Assembly (NCBI RefSeq): GCF_036195045.1
Contig: NZ_CP108100.1
Location: 868,001-932,000 of the forward strand
Source of the DNA: Streptomyces sp. NBC_00236
GTDB taxonomy: Bacteria > Actinomycetota > Actinomycetes > Streptomycetales > Streptomycetaceae
DNA length: 64,000 nucleotides
Reading direction: 5' to 3'
Shown: positions 42,118 through 49,789 of the stretch, piece after piece
Layout: every line of letters starts with the position of its first letter
Numbering within the stretch: the first letter of the stretch is position 1
Program-made: the position numbers and the translations under genes
The notes under the pieces: model-generated
Seen by the model: only the letters and a program-made list of their open reading frames with translations
The model's database searches: none
Told to the model about the DNA's origin: nothing

Positions 42118-43701
42118 TCAGACCGTCCGCAGGACGGTCTTGTCCACCTTTCCGGTGGCATTGCGCGGAAGGGCCCCGAGGATGACGACCTCGCGGGGGA
42201 CCTTGAAGTTGGCGAGCCGCTCGCGGCAGTGGCCGACCAGCTCGTCCGGCCCCGTCCCGGTGCCCGGCCGCACCGTCACGTACGCGCGGCCGACCTCGCC
42301 GAGCCGTGCGTCCGGGACACCGACCACGGCGGCCTCTGCGACGTCGTCGTGGCCGGTGAGCACCTGCTCGACCTCGGCCGGATAGACGTTGAACCCGCCG
42401 ACCACGAACATCTCCTTGGACCGTCCGGTGATCACCAGATTGCCGCGGGGGTCGAGGTGGCCGATGTCGCCGGTGTCCAGCCAGCCTTCGGCGTCGACGG
42501 CTGCGGCGGTGGCTTCGGGATCGTCGAGGTAGCCGTGCATCACGTGGTAGCCGCGTACCAGGATCCGGCCGTCCTGCCCGGACGGCAGCGGGCACCGGTC
42601 GCCGTCGGCGACGAGCACCTCGGTGCCGTCGATCGGACGGCCGGCGGTCAGGGCCACGGTCTCGGCGTCGTCGTCCGCCGAGCAGACGGTGACCGTGCCG
42701 CAGGTCTCGGTCAGTCCGTACGCGGTGAGCACCTCGGGGAAGAGTTCGGCGCGCATCCGCCGCACAAGCGCGACCGGGACGACGGCGGCACCGGTCACCG
42801 CCAGCCGCAGCGACGACAGGTCGAAGCGGTCCCGGCCGGGCACGTCCAGCAGTTCCGTGTAGATCGTGGGCGGGCCGGGCAGTACGGTGATCCGCTCGGC
42901 CTCCACGGCGCGCAGCGCACGGTCCACGTCGAACACCGGCTGCAGCACCATCGTGGCGCCGCGCAGCAGGCACGCGAGTACGCCCGCCTTGTAGCCGAAG
43001 CAGTGGAACATCGGGTTGATGACGAGATAGCGGTCGGCCCCGGTGACTCCGGTCCGGCCGCTCCAGGCCCAGTAGGTGGCGAGGTTCTGCCGGTGCGTGG
43101 TCAGAGCGCCCTTGGGGCGGCCCGTCGTACCCGAGGTGAAGAGCAGGTCGGAGGGGGCGTCCGGGTGCACGGCGGCGGTACGGTCCGTGGCCTCGGCGTC
43201 CGGGACGTGTGCGCCGCGCCCGAGGAACTCCTCCCAGGGCAGGGTGCCGGGCGCGGTGGTGGCATCGAGGGTCACCACGTGTTCCAGCGCGGCCGGCGGG
43301 GGCTCCGGAGCACCCTCGTCCCCGGTGGTCAGCATGGACACGTAGTCCTTGCCGAGGAATCCGTTCTCGACGAACAGCAGGCGTGCGCCGCTGCGTTGCA
43401 GGAGCAGACGTGCCTCGGCGCCCTTGTAGCGGGTGTTGACGGGGACCAGTACCGCGCCGGCCGATGTGGTGGCGAGTGCGGCGACGATCCAGTGGTGGCT
43501 GTTGGGCGCCCAGACGGCGATCCGGTCGCCGGGCCGGATGCCGAGCGCGAGGAGTGACTTGACGGCCGCCCTCACCGCCGCGTGCAACTGACTCCAGGTC
43601 AGCCGTACGTCACCGTCCACAACCGCTTCCCTGCCGGGGTGCCGCCGCGCGGCGAGGTCGAGTGCGCCGGGAAGGGTGAGAGGGTGCTCGGTTTCGCTCA
43701 T
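42118..43701 (-). CDS. fadD3: HIP-CoA ligase FadD3
   Basis: A 527-residue acyl-CoA synthetase matching FadD3 (Rv3561): APNSHHWIVAALATTSAGAVLVPVNTRYKG, LLFTSGTTGRPKG, INPMFHCFGYKAGVLACLLRGAT, LPGPPTIYTELLDVPGRDRFDLSSLRLAVTGAAVVPV, YGLTETCG, VVGGFNVYPAEVEQVL and [11 protein letters not shown] with the catalytic Lys. It activates HIP, the bicyclic C/D remainder of the steroid, and so creates the KstR2 inducer. GGAGAG precedes the ATG at 43701. It lies 42 bp upstream of hsaA. No KstR2-type site is evident in the short 5' gap. Confidence 0.92.
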   Translation of the reverse strand: MSETEHPLTLPGALDLAARRHPGREAVVDGDVRLTWSQLHAAVRAAVKSLLALGIRPGDRIAVWAPNSHHWIVAALATTSAGAVLVPVNTRYKGAEARLLLQRSGARLLFVENGFLGKDYVSMLTTGDEGAPEPPPAALEHVVTLDATTAPGTLPWEEFLGRGAHVPDAEATDRTAAVHPDAPSDLLFTSGTTGRPKGALTTHRQNLATYWAWSGRTGVTGADRYLVINPMFHCFGYKAGVLACLLRGATMVLQPVFDVDRALRAVEAERITVLPGPPTIYTELLDVPGRDRFDLSSLRLAVTGAAVVPVALVRRMRAELFPEVLTAYGLTETCGTVTVCSADDDAETVALTAGRPIDGTEVLVADGDRCPLPSGQDGRILVRGYHVMHGYLDDPEATAAAVDAEGWLDTGDIGHLDPRGNLVITGRSKEMFVVGGFNVYPAEVEQVLTGHDDVAEAAVVGVPDARLGEVGRAYVTVRPGTGTGPDELVGHCRERLANFKVPREVVILGALPRNATGKVDKTVLRTV

Positions 43702-43753
43702 CTGCTCTCCGGGAGGGGACGGACGGCCAGCGCGGTCAGGTGCTGATGGGTTG

Positions 43754-44548
43754 TCAGGAGGACGGCGGGAGCATCTTCTTGGACGCCTCGTGTGCCGCGA
43801 GTGCGAGATCGGCCCGCGGGAACCCGCTGCGCTTCTCCGCGGCCGCCGCATTGCCGCCGGCGACCAGAACGGGGCCGTCGGCGAGGTGTTCCAGCCCTTC
43901 CCGGGCGACGTCGTCCGGTTCCGCGACCCGCAGACCGGGCAGGTCCATGCGCAGCCCGGCGCGCTGCATCGCGGGGGTCCGGGTCACTCCGAGGACGAGT
44001 TCCAGGACATGCACACCGTACGGCCGCAGTTCCAGCCAGAGTCCCTCGGCGAAGACCCGGCTGAAGGCCTTGGCCGCGGAGTAGACGCTGATCTGCGCCT
44101 GGCCGAGGTATCCGGAGAGCGAGCCGACCAGCATGATGCCGCCCCGGCCGCGCTCCTTCATCAGCGCGCCGAAGTGGTGGGTGAGAGCCAGTTGCGCGGT
44201 GATGTTGAGGTCGAGGACGCCCTGGACGCGGGCCAGGTCGCCGGTGACGAACTCGTGGCCGTAGCTGTTGGCTCCCGCGTTGAAGATCAGCAGACCGACC
44301 TCAAGACCGTCGGTGACCTCACGGACCGCGGCCAGGGCACCGGGGTCGAGCAGGTCGAGTTCGAGTGTGCGGACCTCGACGCCCTTGGCGCGCACCTTCT
44401 CGGCGGTCTCGTCGAGGGGGCCCGGTTTGCGGGCGATGAGCACCAGGTTGATCCCGGCGTCGGCGAGCTGGTCCGCGAACGAGGCGCCGACCCCCTCGGA
44501 TCCGCCGGCGACGACCGCCCAGGGCCCGTACACGTTCTTGTCGGTCAT
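43754..44548 (-). CDS. SDR-family oxidoreductase
   Basis: A 264-residue SDR with the altered cofactor motif AGGSEGVG in place of TGxxxGxG, then FNAGANSYG and active-site VGSLSGYLGQAQISVYSAAKAFSRVF. The C-terminus lacks the usual DGG segment and instead has VLVAGGNAAAAEKRSGFPRADLALAAHEASKKM, like sterol/fatty-acyl-type SDRs of the 11-beta-HSD/DltE group. It may act on a steroid hydroxyl/oxo group. A 17-bp box lies 73 bp upstream, so it is probably steroid-induced. It is 52 bp upstream of fadD3. Confidence 0.82.
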   Translation of the reverse strand: MTDKNVYGPWAVVAGGSEGVGASFADQLADAGINLVLIARKPGPLDETAEKVRAKGVEVRTLELDLLDPGALAAVREVTDGLEVGLLIFNAGANSYGHEFVTGDLARVQGVLDLNITAQLALTHHFGALMKERGRGGIMLVGSLSGYLGQAQISVYSAAKAFSRVFAEGLWLELRPYGVHVLELVLGVTRTPAMQRAGLRMDLPGLRVAEPDDVAREGLEHLADGPVLVAGGNAAAAEKRSGFPRADLALAAHEASKKMLPPSS

Positions 44549-44620
44549 CGAGTACCTCTCTTGTCCTGGCCGCCGCGGTGCCGCGACGGTAAAGCGCTCC
44601 TGCGTGGGCGCGCCCCGGAC

Positions 44621-44637
44621 GTCCCACTGGCCGGGAT
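44621..44637. promoter_or_regulatory. 17-bp palindromic box f
   Basis: GTCCCACTGGCCGGGAT, 73 bp upstream of the SDR that leads the fadD3-hsaA unit and just past the kstD stop. The symmetric core TCCCACTGGCCGGGA has one asymmetric step. Confidence 0.6.
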
Positions 44638-44654
44638 GCCCGGGTCCGGCCCGC

Positions 44655-46211
44655 TCAGCCGGCGTCGGCGAACTGCCCGGCCATGTGCCGGACGGCCAGG
44701 GAGGCGAAGACCATTGCGGTGCCGATGGGGACGCCGGGACCGGGATAGACGCCACCGGTGAACGAGGCGCTGGTGTTCCCGGCGGCGTACAGGCCGGTCA
44801 GCGGACGGCCGTCGGTGCCCAGGACGCGGGCGTCGGCATCCGTGCGCAGTCCGCCCTTGGTGCCGAGGTCGGCCAGGACCACCCGGGCCGCGTAGTACGG
44901 CGGCCGGTCGAGCGGGACCAGGCACGGGTTGGGTCCGGGGGCGTTCTTCCTGTCGGCGAAGAACACGTCGTACGGGTCCTCGCCGCGGTGGTGGTCCTCG
45001 TCGGTCCCGGCCGCCGCGAAGGCGTTGAACCGGCCGACGGTGTCCGCCAGGGTGCCGGCCGGCACGCCGATGAGCGCGGCGAGCTCCGCCGGCGACTGCG
45101 CCCGGACCCAGGTACCGGCCGCCAGGTGGTCCGCCGGGTCGGCGGGAGGGACCGTGATGGCGGGCAGGGCGCCGCCCTCGCGGGAGTCGAAGATCAGGTG
45201 GACCGGGCCGCCGTTGGCGGCGATGGCGCGGCCCATGCGGTCGTACGGCAGTGACTCGTTGGCGAACCGCCGTCCCGAGCCGTCCACCATCAGGCCGCCG
45301 CGCAGGCCGAGGGTGAACGCGGCCGATCCGTCCGGGAGTTCGGTCCCCGGGCACCACCAGGCCTCGTCCATGAGACCGGTGGCGGCGCCGGCCGCGAGGG
45401 CGGCGCGCAGCAGCTCGCCCGTGTTGGTGCCGCGGGGCGCCATGCTCCAGGCGGCACCGCCGGGCACTTTGTGCTCGGTGCGCAGGGCGTCGTCACCCTC
45501 GAAGCCGCCGGCGGCCAGCAGCACGCCGCGGCGGGCCCGAATCCGGACCGTGCCGTGCGGGGTGCGGGCCTCGACGCCGGTGACCCGGCCGTCCTCGGTC
45601 ACGAGCGCGGTGACGTGGTGCTCGGTGCGGACGAGCGCGTTGCCGGTGCGGGTGGCCGCCAGCAGGAGGCGACCGATCAGCGCACGGCCCGCCGTCAGCG
45701 GGGCGCCGGCGGGGTGGCCCCGGCCCGCACGGTCCCGGTCGACCGCCGGACGGATCAGGGGCAGGAGCGCGCCGAGCAGTTCCGGGTCCAGGTCCAGTGG
45801 GACGAAGGAGCGCCCGGCGTCCATCCGGCCGGGGGCGGCCACGTAGTCGGGGAAGGCGCGCCACTCGAACGCCATCGCCGGATCGCGTTCGAGCCGGCTC
45901 ACGAGTTCGGGGGCGTGGCGCAGGAAGGCGGTCCTGCGGGGCGCTTCGGCATCGCCGGTGAGGGCTCGCAGATAGGTCTCGGCCGCTTCGGTGGAGTCAC
46001 CGAGCCCGGCACGTTCCTGCACCTGGGTCCCGGGCAGCCAGCAGGCGGCTCCGGAGTAGGCGGAGGTGCCGCCGAGCAGCGCAGTCCGTTCCAGTACGAC
46101 GGTGTCGAAGCCGTCGCCCGCGGCCACCAGGGCCCCGGTCATCGCTCCCGCGCCGGATCCGACGACGATCACGTCGTGGGTGGCGTCCCAGTCCTGCCGG
46201 CCGTCCTGCAT
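44655..46211 (-). CDS. kstD: 3-ketosteroid delta1-dehydrogenase (KstD family)
   Basis: A 518-residue FAD enzyme. The N-terminal VIVVGSGAGAMTGALVA binds FAD. It has LGGTSAYSGAACWLPG, a second conserved strand GLMVDGSGRRFANES, and the C-terminal signature GLYAAGNTSASFTGGVYPGPGVPIGTAM. Tyr489 and Gly493 align with the catalytic-site Tyr487 and Gly491 of Rhodococcus KstD1. It dehydrogenates ring A of 3-ketosteroids, which with KshA leads to ring B opening. The close relative Kst4D (5-alpha dehydrogenase) is an alternative. AAGGG precedes the ATG. A 17-bp box lies 73 bp upstream, in the region shared with the divergent KstR-like TetR. Confidence 0.82.
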   Translation of the reverse strand: MQDGRQDWDATHDVIVVGSGAGAMTGALVAAGDGFDTVVLERTALLGGTSAYSGAACWLPGTQVQERAGLGDSTEAAETYLRALTGDAEAPRRTAFLRHAPELVSRLERDPAMAFEWRAFPDYVAAPGRMDAGRSFVPLDLDPELLGALLPLIRPAVDRDRAGRGHPAGAPLTAGRALIGRLLLAATRTGNALVRTEHHVTALVTEDGRVTGVEARTPHGTVRIRARRGVLLAAGGFEGDDALRTEHKVPGGAAWSMAPRGTNTGELLRAALAAGAATGLMDEAWWCPGTELPDGSAAFTLGLRGGLMVDGSGRRFANESLPYDRMGRAIAANGGPVHLIFDSREGGALPAITVPPADPADHLAAGTWVRAQSPAELAALIGVPAGTLADTVGRFNAFAAAGTDEDHHRGEDPYDVFFADRKNAPGPNPCLVPLDRPPYYAARVVLADLGTKGGLRTDADARVLGTDGRPLTGLYAAGNTSASFTGGVYPGPGVPIGTAMVFASLAVRHMAGQFADAG

Positions 46212-46283
46212 GGGATGACCCTTCCTGCCGCTCGGTGGTGTGCACCCTCAGCAGACCCGTTCGGGCCGGGGTCCGCGGGTCCG

Positions 46284-46300
46284 GTCCCGCTGAGCGGTAC
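46284..46300. promoter_or_regulatory. 17-bp palindromic box g
   Basis: GTCCCGCTGAGCGGTAC, in the divergent promoter of kstD and the second KstR-like TetR, 73 bp upstream of kstD. The distance is the same as for box f and its gene. Confidence 0.6.
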
Positions 46301-46387
46301 GGCGGGGCGAGCGGCAACCGGGGCACCGGCCTCGCCGGCTGGTGTCCCGGGGCGAGCGCACCTGACGCGTGGCCGGGCCCGGCGTAT

Positions 46388-46407
46388 TGTCTGTGCAGCT
46401 GTAGACA
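46388..46407. promoter_or_regulatory. Inverted repeat in front of KstR-like TetR gene
   Basis: TGTCT and AGACA separated by 10 bp containing CAGCTG, ending 24 bp before the GTG start. Possible autoregulatory operator or part of the promoter. Confidence 0.35.
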
Positions 46408-46431
46408 CCACCGAGCTCCGGGAGAGAGCGC

Positions 46432-47043
46432 GTGCCCAGAATCGCCGAGGCCAGGGCCGGGGCCGAGCCCACTTCGCCCCGGCAGCGCGCACGCCGTCAG
46501 AGCATCCTGAGGGTGGCGGCGGACATCGCCGCCACGACGGGTCTCGAACGGGTGCAGATGCAGGAGGTCGCCAAGTCGGCCGGTGTCGCCATCGCCACCC
46601 TGTACCGGTACTTCCCGTCGAAGACCCACCTGTTCACCGCGCTGATGGCCGACCAGATCGAAGGCTTCGCGGCCCGGGTGCCCGAGCGCCCGGCAGGCAC
46701 CTCGCCCGAGGACGCCGTCTTCGAGACGCTGGGCAGCGCGACCCGCAATCTGCTGCGCAGGCCGGCCCTCGCCACGGCGATGATCCAGTCGGCGAACGCG
46801 GCCCGTGCCTCGACGGTCCCGGACCTGGCACGGATCGACTCGGGGTTCATCGATCTGCTGGTGCGGGCCTGGGGTGTGGAGGAGCCCACGGACCACCACA
46901 TCACCCGTCTGCGGCTGCTGATCCTGCTCTGGTACGGAGTGCTGCAGTCGCGGCTCAACGAGCGGCTCACCCCGGAGGAGGCCGACGCCGATCTGCGGAT
47001 GGCCTGCCACCTGCTGCTCGCCCCGGGGACGGGCGCCGGCTGA
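46432..47043 (+). CDS. TetR-family regulator, KstR-like (second copy)
   Basis: A 203-residue TetR protein. RQSILRVAADIAATTGLERVQMQEVAKSAGVAIATLYRYFPSKTHLFTALMADQIEGFA forms the HTH, followed by LATAMIQSANAARASTVPDLARIDSGFIDLLVRAWG and LRLLILLWYGVLQSRL. The HTH is nearly the same as in the first KstR-like TetR (identical GVAIATLYRYFPSKTHLF), suggesting the two bind related operators. The GTG follows GGAGAG. It is divergent from kstD with a 17-bp box between them. One of the two is probably the functional KstR of the cluster, but which cannot be told. Confidence 0.85.
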   Translation: MPRIAEARAGAEPTSPRQRARRQSILRVAADIAATTGLERVQMQEVAKSAGVAIATLYRYFPSKTHLFTALMADQIEGFAARVPERPAGTSPEDAVFETLGSATRNLLRRPALATAMIQSANAARASTVPDLARIDSGFIDLLVRAWGVEEPTDHHITRLRLLILLWYGVLQSRLNERLTPEEADADLRMACHLLLAPGTGAG

Positions 47044-47083
47044 CCCCGGTTCGCGGCGGGGCCGGCCGGGCGCGCCCGGCGGT

Positions 47084-48025
47084 TCAGCGGGTCTGCTGCG
47101 TCCCCGTCGTGTCGAGTCCGGCGACGCTGTAGGCGGCGTAGGTCCGGTGCGGGTCACGGCCGCGGAAGTACCCCGTCAGCTGCTCGTCGAGTTCGGCCGG
47201 CGTGAAGGTGCCGTCCGCGGCGGTGAACTTCCGCTCCACGGTGGGCGGGGCGAGCAGCGCGACCATGTCGCCGTAGACGACGAAGACCTGCCCGTTGATC
47301 TCGTCGGCGGCCGGTGAGGCAAGGTGCCCGACGAGAGTGGCGACGCGCTCGGGCGCCATGATGTCGAGGCCTCCCGGTGCGGTCGAGCCCTCGCCGAAGG
47401 CCTCGGCCGTCATGGCGGTGCGGGCCCGAGGGCAGATCGCGTTGGCGCGTACGCCGTAGCGGGCCATGCCCTGGGAGGTGGCGAGGGTCAGCGCGGTGAT
47501 GCCGGCCTTGGCCGCGGAGTAGTTCGGCTGGCCGGGGGCCCCGAACAGGAAGGCCTCGGACGAGGTGTTGATCACGCGGCCGTAGACGGGGGCGCCGGAG
47601 GCCTTGCTCGCCGCGCGCCAGTGGACGGCCGCGGCGCGGGAGACCGCGGCGTGCCCCTTGAGGTGGATCCGCAGCACGTCGTCCCAGTCGGACTCGGTGA
47701 GGTTGAACAGCATCTTGTCGCGGAGGACGCCCGCGTTGTTGACGACGATGTCGAGGCTGCCGAAGCTCTCCACGGCGGCCTGCACCAGCCGGTCACCCAT
47801 GGACCAGTCGCCCACGTCGCCGGTCACCGCCACGGCCCCGGTGGCGAGCGACTTGATCTCCGCGGCGACGTCGTCGGCGGCCGGGCCGATGTCATTCACC
47901 ACCACGTTGGCGCCGAGCGCCGCGAGTGCCAGCGCCTCGGCGCGGCCGAGCCCCGCGCCTGCACCGGTGACGACGGCGGTGCGCCCCTCCAGGGTCTTCG
48001 CCGAGGGGGTGTGCGTCGCGCTCAT
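47084..48025 (-). CDS. chsB1: Steroid 22-hydroxyacyl-CoA dehydrogenase ChsB1 (Hsd4A-like SDR)
   Basis: A 313-residue SDR of the 17-beta-HSD4 type matching Rv3502c/ChsB1: TGAGAGLGRAEALALAALGANVVVNDIG, NNAGVLRDKMLFNLTESDWDDVLRIHLKGH, VINTSSEAFLFGAPGQPNYSAAKAGI, ANAICPRARTAMTAE and a C-terminal extension PPTVERKFTA...YFRGRDP. It oxidises the hydroxyacyl-CoA in the C24 side-chain beta-oxidation round, upstream of the thiolase FadA5. The promoter has a hairpin (48067), a conserved GAAAACTAG element (48107) and a 17-bp box inside the end of hsaE. Confidence 0.9.
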   Translation of the reverse strand: MSATHTPSAKTLEGRTAVVTGAGAGLGRAEALALAALGANVVVNDIGPAADDVAAEIKSLATGAVAVTGDVGDWSMGDRLVQAAVESFGSLDIVVNNAGVLRDKMLFNLTESDWDDVLRIHLKGHAAVSRAAAVHWRAASKASGAPVYGRVINTSSEAFLFGAPGQPNYSAAKAGITALTLATSQGMARYGVRANAICPRARTAMTAEAFGEGSTAPGGLDIMAPERVATLVGHLASPAADEINGQVFVVYGDMVALLAPPTVERKFTAADGTFTPAELDEQLTGYFRGRDPHRTYAAYSVAGLDTTGTQQTR

Positions 48026-48066
48026 GCTGCCTCATTCCGTGTTCCGTCGATCCGCTGGATACGCGA

Positions 48067-48098
48067 GCGCACCCCGGTGAACTGCCACCGGGGTGCGC
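48067..48098. terminator. Hairpin between hsaE and chsB1
   Basis: A perfect 13-bp stem, GCGCACCCCGGTG and its complement, around AACTGC. It lies just past the hsaE stop in the leftward direction and probably ends the fadE28-to-hsaE transcript. Confidence 0.7.
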
Positions 48099-48106
48099 CA
48101 CACACA

Positions 48107-48125
48107 GAAAACTAGTATTGATTTC
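48107..48125. promoter_or_regulatory. AACTAG element, copy 1
   Basis: GAAAACTAGTATTGATTTC, unusually AT-rich, upstream of chsB1. It is 15/19 identical to the element upstream of fadA5 (62371). It resembles one half of KstR-type operators (AACTAGAA). Confidence 0.45.
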
Positions 48126-48939
48126 AGTTCTTGGCCGGGTGGTGTCCCGTTGAGTGGACGAAGCCGACGGAGACGGACCCGAGCCCCTCGAAGTCGGCCC
48201 GGTAGGTCTCCCCCGGCTTCACGTCGACGGCCTTGGTGCACGAACCCGGCAGGATCACGTGACCTGCCTCCAGCCGCACCCCGAAGGACGCGACCTTGCG
48301 GGCCAGCCAGGCGACGGCCTCGGTGGGGTCGCCGAGCACCGCACTGGTGTTGCCCCGGGCGATCTCCGCACCGTCCCGGTGGAGGACCGCCTCGATGTCG
48401 GCCGGGTTCAGGTCGGCCGGCCGCACCCGGGCCGAGCCGAGGATCACGCCGGCGGACGACGCGTTGTCGGCGATGGTGTCGGCGAGCCCGATCCGCCAGT
48501 CCTTGATCCGGCTGTCGATGAGTTCGAGGCTCGGGACGATGTACTCGGTGGCCGCGAGGACGTCCTCGGTGGTACAGCCCTCCCCCGGCAGGCTCCGGCC
48601 GAGTACGTAGCCGATCTCGACCTCGATCCGGGGGCAGCAGTAGCGGTCCGCCTCGACGGGTGTGCCCTCGGCCAGCACCATGTCGGAGAGCAGATGGCCG
48701 TAGTCCGGCTCGTCGACGCCCATCATCTGCTGCATGACCTTCGAGGACAGGCCGACCTTGTGTCCGTGGACGGTGCGGCCGCCGGCCAGTTGGCGGCGGA
48801 TGTTGATCAGCTGGATCTCGTAGGCGTCGCTCGCCTCGATGCCCGGCCAGAGGGTGGTGAGCGGCTCCACCGGGCTGCGGTCGCACTGGGCGGCCCACAG
48901 CACCGCGGCGGCCTCGGCGCGCTGCGCGGGATCAAGCAT
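48124..48939 (-). CDS. hsaE: 2-hydroxypenta-2,4-dienoate hydratase HsaE-like
   Basis: A 271-residue hydratase of the MhpD/TesE family. GHKVGLSSKVMQQMMGVDEPDYGHLLSDM, PRIEVEIGYVLGRSL, IVPSLELIDSRIKDWRIGLADTIADNASS and GLARKVASFGV-type helix then C-terminal AGHVILPGSCTKAVDVKPGETYRADFEGLGSV are conserved, including the metal-binding Glu pair in IEVEI. It hydrates the dienoate released from ring A meta-cleavage; aldolase HsaF and dehydrogenase HsaG are not in the window. The ATG at 48939 overlaps the MaoC stop by 8 bp, so it is the last gene of the ltp2 operon, an unusual attachment of a ring A gene to side-chain genes. Confidence 0.87.
   Translation of the reverse strand: MLDPAQRAEAAAVLWAAQCDRSPVEPLTTLWPGIEASDAYEIQLINIRRQLAGGRTVHGHKVGLSSKVMQQMMGVDEPDYGHLLSDMVLAEGTPVEADRYCCPRIEVEIGYVLGRSLPGEGCTTEDVLAATEYIVPSLELIDSRIKDWRIGLADTIADNASSAGVILGSARVRPADLNPADIEAVLHRDGAEIARGNTSAVLGDPTEAVAWLARKVASFGVRLEAGHVILPGSCTKAVDVKPGETYRADFEGLGSVSVGFVHSTGHHPAKN
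48144..48160. promoter_or_regulatory. 17-bp palindromic box h (inside hsaE 3' end)
   Basis: GTCCCGTTGAGTGGACG, within the last codons of hsaE and 119 bp upstream of chsB1. It agrees with the consensus despite being coding. Confidence 0.45.
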
Positions 48940-49789
48940 CGGGGTTCTCCGTCGGGTCGGGGGTGGTGGTACGGAATCGGGCCCGGCCGCCGGTGAGCAC
49001 CGCACGGCCGTCATCGGCCGACGCCTCGAAGCGCACGGCACGGCGGCCCGGACCTTCGTCGCCCGGGGCGTCGGCCCAGCCGGTCAGAGCGAGCCGATCG
49101 CCGGGGAAGGCCGGTGCGGCGAACCGGGCTTCCAGTTCCACCAGTTCGGCCGGGTGCGCGCCGAGGGTGCCGGCCAGCGGCAGCAGGCTCGCGGCGAGCG
49201 TGCACAGCCCGTGCAGGAACGGCCGGTCCATCCCGGCCGCCTTCGCCGCCTCGGGGTCGATGTGCATGGCGTGCCGGTCACCGAGCAGCCGGTAGAGGGC
49301 CGCCTGCCGGGCGTGCGTGGTCACGGTGAGTGCGTGTTCGGCCGGACGGTCCGGGCGGCGCGGGGCGGACGGGCCGCGTTCTCCGCCGAAGCCTCCACAG
49401 CCCGGCGCGAAGATGGACCAGGTGGCCGTGAAACGTTCGCAGGACACCTCGACATCGAAGACGGCCGCGGCACCCTTGTCCCGGACGGCGGCGACCCGCG
49501 CCGTCGTGGTCAGCTCGCCGACCGGCTCCAACGGGCCGTGCACGAGGAGGCGTTGGCTGCCGTGCACGGCAGTGGTGACATCGAAGGCGCCCAGCGCACC
49601 GAGCGCGTCGGGCGCCCACTGGGCCAGGGTCAGCGCGAAGGTGGGCAGGACCCTCAGCCGCTCCTCGTACACGAGGTCGAGCCGGTCGGCGGGGGCGCCG
49701 ACCGCGAGCGCGTACAGGATCGCGTCCCGTTCGGTCCAGGAGACGGTACGGGTGCCGAGTTCACGGCCCTCCCACGGGGACGCGGTCAT
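48932..49789 (-). CDS. MaoC-like double hot-dog hydratase with altered active site
   Basis: A 285-residue protein of the hydratase 2/HTD2 family, similar in layout to ChsH3 (VGAPADRLDLVYEERLRVLPTFALTL, VHGSQRLLVHGPLEP, C-terminal RPFLHGLCTLAASLLPLA). The hydratase 2 motif, normally GDxNPxH, reads LLGDRHAMHIDPEAA. Asp and His remain, but the conserved Asn-Pro pair is His-Ala. It may have altered activity, a different substrate or act as a structural partner. It is coupled by ATGA to ltp2 and by 8 bp to hsaE. A paralogue with an intact motif lies at 58.1 kb. Confidence 0.82.
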   Translation of the reverse strand: MTASPWEGRELGTRTVSWTERDAILYALAVGAPADRLDLVYEERLRVLPTFALTLAQWAPDALGALGAFDVTTAVHGSQRLLVHGPLEPVGELTTTARVAAVRDKGAAAVFDVEVSCERFTATWSIFAPGCGGFGGERGPSAPRRPDRPAEHALTVTTHARQAALYRLLGDRHAMHIDPEAAKAAGMDRPFLHGLCTLAASLLPLAGTLGAHPAELVELEARFAAPAFPGDRLALTGWADAPGDEGPGRRAVRFEASADDGRAVLTGGRARFRTTTPDPTENPDA

